Shown one piece after another: positions 58,462-64,000 of a stretch of 64,000 bases of DNA. A model generated the notes under the pieces. That model searched no databases. It was not told where the DNA came from and saw only the letters and a list, made by a program, of their open reading frames with translations. A program made the translations under genes and the position numbers. How positions within the stretch are numbered: the stretch's first letter is position 1; each line of letters opens with the position of its first letter. Source of the DNA: DALYLB01 sp033763135 (GTDB lineage Bacteria; Acidobacteriota; Blastocatellia; RBC074); contig JANRKY010000148.1 in assembly GCA_033763135.1 (NCBI GenBank), positions 17,487 through 81,486 on the forward strand. Direction: 5' to 3'.

Positions 58462-58788
58462 GCGTCCTTTTCTCCGTTCGTGTTTCGGTTTTGAATCGCG
58501 TTCGTTCGCAAAGCGCGGCTTATAGGGGAAAAGGCAGGCTCGGACAATCAGAAATCAACGAATGGAAGAAATCCGCCAACGAGTGGACGGCCGGACAAGA
58601 CGGGCAGCGGGCGCAATGACGCGCCGCCGGTTCAGCGCTTTGGCCCGCCGCTCTCTCCGTCGTTTTTTTTCGTTGAACGCATCCGTGCAAGGCGCAATCC
58701 ATTGACGCCCGCTATAATTGGGCGCTCGCGATCCTGTCGCGAGCATCACTCATCTCCAGGAGACTGACCTATTCTCGAAGGCGCCACT
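58462..58788. other. Divergent promoter region between the TonB receptor and the amidohydrolase
   Basis: 327 bases. On the minus strand TTGTCC (58542-58547), a 17-base spacer and TATAAG (58519-58524) fit a promoter for the receptor. On the plus strand TATAAT (58713-58718) lies 70 bases before the amidohydrolase, with no good -35; a small hairpin GCTCGCGA-TCCTG-TCGCGAGC follows at 58724-58744. No Fur box, B12 riboswitch or other structured leader was recognised. Confidence 0.5.
58519..58547 (-). promoter_or_regulatory. Candidate promoter for the TonB receptor operon
   Basis: TTGTCC (-35) and TATAAG (-10) on the minus strand with 17 bases between; transcription would start about 50 bases before the ATG at 58461. 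Confidence 0.45.
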
Positions 58789-60018
58789 ATGTCTGTTCGA
58801 ACTTTGCTGTTGCTTGTTTGTGTGTTTCTGTTCCCTGGCCCGATCGCGCAACGCTCGACGGCCCAGGCCCCCGCGGAGACGCTGGCGCTGACGCATGTCA
58901 ATGTCATCGACGGCTTCGGCGAACGACCGATGCGGGACGCAACGATCATCGTCCGCGGAGGGCGGATCGAGAGCGTGTCGACCGACGGGGCGGCATTGCC
59001 GGCCGGCGCGACGGCGATCGACCTGCAGGGACGCTGGCTGCTGCCGGGCCTGATCGATGCGCATACGCATATCGCGGACTTGTCGGCGGCGCGCGCCGCG
59101 CTGGCTTCCGGCGTGACGACGGCGCGCAATATGGGCGTCTCGCATTTCGTCGATCTGGGAATGCGCGAACTGCATCGCGCTGGGCGGACGGATCTCCCGG
59201 AGATGCTTGCCGCCGGGTACCACATCTATCCGCATCCGGCGGAAGGGCTCTTTCTCGATTTTCCGCAACTGCACGATCTGATGGGCGGCCTCAGCGGCGC
59301 AGCGAACGTGCGCCGCGTGACGCGCGCGCAGCTCGATCGCGGCGTGAACTTCATCAAGGTGAACGCGACCGATCGGGCCGGCCAACCGCAATCCGATCCG
59401 CGGAAACAGCTCTTCAGCGAAGAGGAGCTGGCCGCCATCGTCGACGAAGCGCGCAAGTCAAACATCTACGTCGCCGCCCACGCGCACGGCGACGAGGGCG
59501 CGGCCGCCGCCGTGCGCGCAGGCGTGCGCACCATCGAGCACGGCACCTATCTCAGCCGACAGACGCTGGAACTGATGAAGCAGCGCGGCGCATACCTCGT
59601 GCCGACCGTCGCGACCATGGCGGAGATGCTCGAACCGCGCAACGGCGCCGCCCTGCAGTTGCGCGGCAAGCACATGGTCCCGCGCCTGCGCGAGACGACC
59701 GCTCTCGCCTGGCAAATGGGCCTGAAGATGCTTGCCGGAACCGACACCGATTACGGCGCCGCCAGCAACTTCCGCATCGCGCACGAACTGATGGAGCTCA
59801 ACCGCGCCGGTGTGCCGCCGATCGACGCCATCCGCGCGGCAACGTCGTCGGCCGCCGAATGTTTCGGCCTCGCGCAGCGAACCGGCAGCATCCGGCCCGG
59901 CCTGGAAGCCGATCTGATCGTCGTCGAACGCAATCCTCTCGACCAGCTCGGGAATCTTCAGGACGTCCTGCTCGTCATCAACAACGGCCGCGTCGCCATC
60001 AATCGCCTGCGAAATTGA
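58789..60018 (+). CDS. Secreted amidohydrolase family protein (imidazolonepropionase/prolidase-like)
   Basis: 409 residues. Signal peptide (hydrophobic 5-18), then the amidohydrolase composite barrel: 'LTHVNVIDGFGERPMRDATI' and 'GRWLLPGLIDAHTHIADLSA' with the HxH metal site, a candidate bridging Lys in 'NFIKVNATDR', 'YVAAHAHGDEGAAAAVRAGV', 'RTIEHGTYLS', the Asp in 'LAGTDTDYGAASNFRIAHEL' and the closing 'GRVAIN' strand. It probably hydrolyses a C-N bond of a peptide-like or ring compound in the periplasm; exact substrate unknown. It converges on the secreted protein at 60145 with a shared terminator. Confidence 0.88.
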   Translation: MSVRTLLLLVCVFLFPGPIAQRSTAQAPAETLALTHVNVIDGFGERPMRDATIIVRGGRIESVSTDGAALPAGATAIDLQGRWLLPGLIDAHTHIADLSAARAALASGVTTARNMGVSHFVDLGMRELHRAGRTDLPEMLAAGYHIYPHPAEGLFLDFPQLHDLMGGLSGAANVRRVTRAQLDRGVNFIKVNATDRAGQPQSDPRKQLFSEEELAAIVDEARKSNIYVAAHAHGDEGAAAAVRAGVRTIEHGTYLSRQTLELMKQRGAYLVPTVATMAEMLEPRNGAALQLRGKHMVPRLRETTALAWQMGLKMLAGTDTDYGAASNFRIAHELMELNRAGVPPIDAIRAATSSAAECFGLAQRTGSIRPGLEADLIVVERNPLDQLGNLQDVLLVINNGRVAINRLRN

Positions 60019-60066
60019 TGACGAATGCGCCGGGGCGCCCGCTCAATCCAATAGAGAACAGGCTGC

Positions 60067-60123
60067 AAAAAATCGAAGAAGTCCGAACCCGGCGGAATGT
60101 CGGGTTCGGACTTCTTCGATTTT
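60067..60123. terminator. Bidirectional intrinsic terminator between convergent genes
   Basis: AAATCGAAGAAGTCCGAACC pairs with GGTTCGGACTTCTTCGATTT across a short loop; the A tract at the left and T tract at the right serve both strands. Confidence 0.92.
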
Positions 60124-60144
60124 GAATTGGGCGCCTGGAAGCCG

Positions 60145-61284
60145 CTATTGCAGATTGTAGTCGAAGAAGCGCGGGCCGGTGTTGCCGGGCATGACGAGAT
60201 CGCCTCCCCAGGCGGGCGCGGCCTGATAGAGCGGCGTGCAGGTCTTCTGCAGGCCGATCAGATTGATCTGCGCGAGAATCAGGCGGCGGGTCGGAGCGCC
60301 GTTGGCGTCGACCGGATTGAGAAGAACGGCAACCCGGCCTTTGGGGCAGGTCGGGACGAAGCCGTCGCCCCTGGCGTATGCGAGGTTGACGAGTTCGAGC
60401 GCGCGGCATTGACTGAACGCTCCCAGGCCGATCGGCGAAGCCTCGTTGCCGAGGAGCGACCAGATCGCGAGCTGAATGTCGCCGTAGGTATAGGCGCCGC
60501 CGCAGGGAGAGGCCGTGCCCTGAAAATTCTGATTGATGAGCCAGTTGACGAGATCGAGATTCCAGGGCTGTTCGACCAGCGGCGCCGCCGTCGGGCTGTA
60601 GCTGGAGACGATTCGCGCCTGCTGCGTGGTTCCCGGGGCGAAGTCGTTCGCCGCGTCGACGCGCCAGGCATCGTGAATGCCGTTGAGCGAACCGCTGTTG
60701 AGAAGCGTCGCGTCGAGCGAGCTGGCGACTTCGCCCGCCGTTCCCGGAGCCGAGACGCGAAGGTCGATCAGACCATCGCCGCCCGCGGCCAGCGCCAGCA
60801 CCGAATCGAGCGAGGCCAGACTCGACTTGTACCCGACCAGTCGCTGCACGGTGGCGGACGGCAGAATATAGAGCTGCGTGCCGAGCTCCCAGCGCAGCGG
60901 AATCCGCAGAGTGACGTTCGTCAGATTGTTGTGATTGGTCGCGAGAGTCGCGCTCGGCGCGGGAAAGAGGATTCCTCCGAAGGTCGTGTCGACGGTCGCC
61001 TGCGTGCGGGTCAGGCTCCAGTTGGGCTGCGTGATCGCATAGCGAATATGGAGCGCCTCTTCGTCGTTCCAGACCGTCACCGTGCCGATGACGACATTCG
61101 GCGCGGCGATGAGCGGGCCCGTCGAGGGGAAGGACGCCGACGCGGTCGCCGTGTGCATGACGACGGCGCTCGCGGTCTGGTCCGCAGCGGCGGCCATTCC
61201 GACCAGCATCAACATCGCGCCGAAAACCATGCCGGCGATTCGAAAACTCTTTCCCACTCGGTTGAACAGAAACGCGATCGTCAT
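60145..61284 (-). CDS. Secreted protein of unknown function
   Basis: 379 residues from the ATG at 61284 (SD GAGGAG). The signal peptide spans about residues 14-34 ('FRIAGMVFGAMLMLVGMAAA'). The mature part is beta-rich with few charges: 'IGTVTVWNDEEALHIRYAIT', 'WSLTRTQATVDTTFGGILFP', 'YTYGDIQLAIWSLLG' and the end 'GNTGPRFFDYNLQ'. The stretch 'YGDIQLAIWSLL' recalls proteins where a thioester or surface domain is followed by 'QxAIWxL', but no known domain is assigned. Four or so cysteines may form disulfides. A surface or exported structural role is a guess. Confidence 0.75.
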   Translation of the reverse strand: MTIAFLFNRVGKSFRIAGMVFGAMLMLVGMAAAADQTASAVVMHTATASASFPSTGPLIAAPNVVIGTVTVWNDEEALHIRYAITQPNWSLTRTQATVDTTFGGILFPAPSATLATNHNNLTNVTLRIPLRWELGTQLYILPSATVQRLVGYKSSLASLDSVLALAAGGDGLIDLRVSAPGTAGEVASSLDATLLNSGSLNGIHDAWRVDAANDFAPGTTQQARIVSSYSPTAAPLVEQPWNLDLVNWLINQNFQGTASPCGGAYTYGDIQLAIWSLLGNEASPIGLGAFSQCRALELVNLAYARGDGFVPTCPKGRVAVLLNPVDANGAPTRRLILAQINLIGLQKTCTPLYQAAPAWGGDLVMPGNTGPRFFDYNLQ

Positions 61285-61592
61285 TTTTCTCCTCTTTGTC
61301 CTTCCGCCCATTGCCTTCCAGCAGGCGAAGCTTCGCCCTGCGAAAGGGAATCGTCTTCGTCCCGCTCGCCGGCAATTCACCGTGTTGTCGGTTCAGGATC
61401 TCCGCCTGTCTGTGGCCATTCCGGCCGTTTCATTACAGATTCGGGAACGCCCCGCCTTCATCGACGGTCGCATTAAACCATCGAAAGCGGGCGCGCCGCA
61501 TCGTCAAGAATCTCCATTTTTACAGGCTGAATTGAAGGTTTTCCGGGAGGAGGAAACAGTCGCGTCCGGCCGCGGCGTATGGGAGAAATGTG

Positions 61593-62657
61593 CTATCGGC
61601 GGGAGCGGACTTCGCGAAGCAGGGCCTGCGCAAGGGGCGAATCCGGGTTTTCCTGGGCGAGGCGGCGAAACTCGCGTTCGGCATCGGCGAAGAGACCGGC
61701 CTGCGCATAGAGCAGGCCGCGCAGCAGCGAGGATTGGGCGTACTGATCGAGCCGGCGGGCGAGCGCCTCCTGTTTCGATCGGCTGAGGACATGGAAGCGG
61801 GATTCCGGCATCGAGGCGGAGGCGGAGCTGATCTGCCGCGCGCCGACCTGCGCGGTCACCTGCCAGACATAGCGTTTCCCGCGCGGGAGCGCGCGTTCCG
61901 GTCGCCAGGAGGGTTGCGTCAGCGGCTCGCTCGTCGCGACGGCGTTGAAATCGGCGTCCAGCACGCTGACGATGTATCGCTCCGCGCCCTCGATCGGTTC
62001 CCAGCGAAAGACCGGCCGCGAATCCTGCAGGATGACGCCGACGGGCTCCAGCAGCCGCACGGCGGCGGGCGCGTTCGGCTCCCCCATCAGCGTGATCGAA
62101 TCGGCGGTCAACGCGGCGAGGGCGGGCGGCGTCTCGATTTGCCGGCGGACGAGGGCGAGGCGAACCGCGCGCGCGAGTTCCGGCGACAGGTCCGGCAGCC
62201 CCGTCGGATCTCCTCGCTGATCGAGGCCGACGCGCGCGCCGTGATCGTCGAGCGCCACCGAAAAGTCGGGCGCGGGAGAAGCGGCGGCAAGCGGCGACAC
62301 TGCCTCCTGCGCGGCCTCCTGCATCAGCGGCTCCGAACGGCGAAGCCCGATTCCTCCCGCCAGCAACAGCATAAGCAGCAGGGCGAACGCGCCGGCCGCC
62401 GCCAGCGGCCGCCATCCCCAGGCCCATCGGAGCGACGCGAAGAGCCCCGGCCCAACGGAAGGCGCGTCTGCGTCCGCCTCCGATTCCAGCGACGCAACCA
62501 GCGACGCAACGCGCGCCGAAGTCTGATGGGCGCGATTGACGTGCGCCCGACAGGCCTCGCAGACCGACAGGTGGCGGGCGGCGACCGGAAGCATCGCGGG
62601 CGCGAGGCGCCGCGTCACCAGCTGCTCGATCTGCTCTGCCGTCAAATGGTCGGACAT
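61593..62657 (-). CDS. Anti-sigma-factor-like membrane protein with zinc-finger N-terminus and TPR-like tail
   Basis: 354 residues from the ATG at 62657 (62672 is an alternative). N-terminal zf-HC2-like anti-sigma domain: 'HLTAEQIEQLVTRRLA', 'AARHLSVCEACRAHVNRAHQ' (H-x3-C-x2-C). A membrane helix follows near 88-107 ('LAAAGAFALLLMLLLAGGIG'), then a periplasmic part with a fibronectin-like stretch ('PVFRWEPIEGAERYIVSVLD', 'GKRYVWQVTAQVG') and a C-terminal TPR-like helix pair ('LLRGLLYAQAGLFADAEREF'). It lies 108 bases downstream of the sigma factor gene, so it is the probable anti-sigma partner. Confidence 0.85.
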   Translation of the reverse strand: MSDHLTAEQIEQLVTRRLAPAMLPVAARHLSVCEACRAHVNRAHQTSARVASLVASLESEADADAPSVGPGLFASLRWAWGWRPLAAAGAFALLLMLLLAGGIGLRRSEPLMQEAAQEAVSPLAAASPAPDFSVALDDHGARVGLDQRGDPTGLPDLSPELARAVRLALVRRQIETPPALAALTADSITLMGEPNAPAAVRLLEPVGVILQDSRPVFRWEPIEGAERYIVSVLDADFNAVATSEPLTQPSWRPERALPRGKRYVWQVTAQVGARQISSASASMPESRFHVLSRSKQEALARRLDQYAQSSLLRGLLYAQAGLFADAEREFRRLAQENPDSPLAQALLREVRSRR

Positions 62658-62765
62658 ACGCTCAGTTTCCATTCAAAAATAATAAGGGTGCGTGTTTCGC
62701 CGTCATTCGATTAAGACGGAAAGAATGCCTCGATATTGTTTCCGGCCGCGGAAAATTCGCGGGGC

Positions 62766-63824
62766 TTACGCGGTCGGGCGCAGCGCGCGCGCAAGACGTC
62801 GGCGGGCCGTGCTGCGAAGATTGATCACCTGCTGACGGCCGATGCCGAGGCGGACGGCGATGGCGGCGTCCTCCAGCGGCAGCCGATTCCAGATTGCGGC
62901 CAGTTCCTCGTCGGTCATCTCCATCGCGGCCGCGATCTCCGAAAACGAGACGACGCCGGAATAAAGAAACAGATCGATCGCGCTGCCGCCCCGATCGTCC
63001 CGCAGGTTCAATAAAAGCGCCGCGCGATGCTTCGGCGCCATCCGCGCGATCTCCTTCCAGAGTTCGCCGAGACGCGCGCGCTGCGCGAGATCGTCGGCGA
63101 TGCTCTCCCGCGGATCCGCCTGCCGCTCCGCCGCCTCCGGGGTCGCGCTCTCCTCCGCGGAAGCGTCGTGCACGCCCAGCGCCTCCGCGACGATGCCGAC
63201 CAGCGCGTCGAGTTCGATCGGCTGTTGGAACTCCGTGAAAAGATCCAGCAGCAATCGCTCCAACGAGCGGCCGGCGCTCCCCTTCAACGACGACGCGTCC
63301 GCGAGAATCCGCTGCACACGCCCCTCGCCCATCACGTCGCGCGCGGCCTCCGCCCGCCACGTCGCCAGCCCGCAGATCCACTGCTCCGCCTCCGACTCCC
63401 GACAATCGAACTCGGGGCGATGCGCGAGCAGATAACGCACCCGCTGTTTCAGACTGTATCGGCGGGGGTATTTGCGGCGCAGATAGTCGTAACAGGCGCG
63501 ATAGGCCGTGACGGCGACATAGCTGCGCAGATTTCGAATCGGAGCGCCGCCCGGCTCGCCCCGCAATCCGGACAGCCGCGTGATCAGTTGCAGAAGGATC
63601 TCGTGCTGCAGGTCCGGAATCTCTTCACGCTCGTTGAACCGGCCGGCCGCGACGCGCAGCTTATGACCGACGATCTCATGGACGCGGGGCTCGATGCACC
63701 GCTCGATCAGTTCGCCCAACGCCCGCACGACCGCCTCCTCGCCGATCGCGGCCAGATAAGGGTGCAGCGCCGGATCGTTCTCCGCGCGAGCGATGTCTTC
63801 AGTTCCCGGCGCTTCGATCGTCAT
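62766..63824 (-). CDS. Sigma-70-like transcription factor (ECF-like, extended)
   Basis: 352 residues, long for an ECF factor. Region 2-like block: 'REEIPDLQHEILLQLITRLS', 'NLRSYVAVTAYRACYDYLRR', 'KYPRRYSLKQRVRYLLAH'. A roughly 130-residue insertion follows, rich in Ala/Glu. C-terminal region-4-like HTH: 'LWKEIARMAPKHRAALLLNL', 'SFSEIAAAMEMTDEELAAIW', 'DAAIAVRLGIGRQQVINLRS', 'TARRRLARAL'. The downstream zinc-finger membrane protein fits an anti-sigma partner. Promoter and regulon unknown; the upstream region holds a dispersed repeat. Confidence 0.82.
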   Translation of the reverse strand: MTIEAPGTEDIARAENDPALHPYLAAIGEEAVVRALGELIERCIEPRVHEIVGHKLRVAAGRFNEREEIPDLQHEILLQLITRLSGLRGEPGGAPIRNLRSYVAVTAYRACYDYLRRKYPRRYSLKQRVRYLLAHRPEFDCRESEAEQWICGLATWRAEAARDVMGEGRVQRILADASSLKGSAGRSLERLLLDLFTEFQQPIELDALVGIVAEALGVHDASAEESATPEAAERQADPRESIADDLAQRARLGELWKEIARMAPKHRAALLLNLRDDRGGSAIDLFLYSGVVSFSEIAAAMEMTDEELAAIWNRLPLEDAAIAVRLGIGRQQVINLRSTARRRLARALRPTA

Positions 63825-63861
63825 TGTCGATCCATTTCTTCAAGCTGCTTCACAGAAACCG

Positions 63862-64000
63862 TTTGGAGTTCCGCCTTCAGGCCAATGGCATTAAGTTAAG
63901 CAAGAAGAGGGCCTCACGCGAAGACGCGAAGACGCAAAGAAGAGTGATCTCCGAGTTTTCTTCCTCTTCGCGTTCTTTCTTTTCATCCCTGCTGGCCGCG
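63862..64000. repeat. Second copy of the composite repeat (inverted, cut by the window end)
   Basis: Begins GTTTGGAGTTCCGCCTTCAG, continues CCAATGGCATTAAGTTAAGC and then CCTCACGCGAAGACGCGAAG. It matches the reverse complement of the right part of the element at 37762-38064, including the internal TCCGAGTTTTCTTCCTCTTC stretch, but lacks that copy's extra small hairpin. It lies upstream of the sigma factor gene and runs off the window. Confidence 0.85.

Noticed and set aside
58462..58788. Riboswitch or Fur-type control ahead of the TonB receptor
   Set aside because: No conserved B12 box, Fur-box palindrome or other known leader was recognised in the 327 bases.

Overview
The window looks like chromosome of an Acidobacteriota member, most likely Blastocatellia-like or Solibacter-like. 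That is an inference from family content: a secreted protein with two tandem 'NAASF...VARGS' modules (the acidobacterial TIGR03437 type), two ECF sigma factors of the Planctomycetes/Acidobacteria type next to large membrane Ser/Thr kinases, and a BamD with a long charged tail. Base composition is GC-rich. Coding density is high, with about 50 genes and no rRNA or tRNA gene seen. A Gram-negative envelope is implied by BamD, a TonB-dependent receptor, a Wzt-like exporter ATPase and an ADP-heptose-type glycosyltransferase.

Layout. 1-6.8 kb: envelope polysaccharide functions (methyltransferase, Wzt-like ATPase, glycosyltransferase-methyltransferase fusion) and a small aspartyl-protease/DUF5678-like pair. 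5.9-10.5 kb: lgt, lspA and ileS. 10.7-14.6 kb: small membrane proteins, tatA, an AlbA_2/Schlafen-like protein and an xisH-xisI pair. 14.7-21 kb: comEA, comEC, rlmD and birA. 21-24.6 kb: WD40-type Ser/Thr kinase and ECF sigma factor. 25.3-36 kb: nadC, valS, a response regulator broken by an in-frame stop, bamD, rpe, a PASTA protein, greA, mdh and icd. 36-41.5 kb: a GT9-like glycosyltransferase and a TolB/TIGR03437 secreted protein. 42-48.3 kb: a UDP-GlcNAc cluster of 2Fe-2S ferredoxin, yvcK/glmR, glmU, a zinc-ribbon protein and glmS. 48.5-52 kb: a second kinase/ECF pair. 52-60 kb: ABC-2-type permeases, an FAD oxidase, a TonB receptor and an amidohydrolase. 60-64 kb: a secreted protein, an anti-sigma-like protein and a sigma factor.

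Most notable find. glmS is interrupted by a complete-looking 315-residue intein (45673-46617) placed directly before the conserved (S/T)RWATHG glutamine-binding motif. It has an N-terminal Cys, a block-B TxxH, a C-terminal His-Asn and a Ser at +1. The intein in turn carries an in-frame REP/BIME-like palindromic element of about 99 nt (46071-46169). GlmS makes glucosamine-6-phosphate for the glmU product, so cell-wall precursor supply depends on protein splicing here.

Second theme. The intergenic spaces are filled with many different inverted-repeat elements. Several have recognisable terminal inverted repeats and a core made of a short phrase repeated in tandem on one arm and reverse-complemented on the other. 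At several gene ends the stop codon lies inside, or within a few bases of, the repeat (ileS, icd, birA, the YtxH gene, the aspartyl-protease-like gene, the Wzt-like gene, and both genes flanking 37.76-38.06 kb). One nested element of about 300 bp at 37.76-38.06 kb has an inverted second copy running off the window end.

All functional calls come from reading motifs by eye. No database search, alignment or structure prediction was run.
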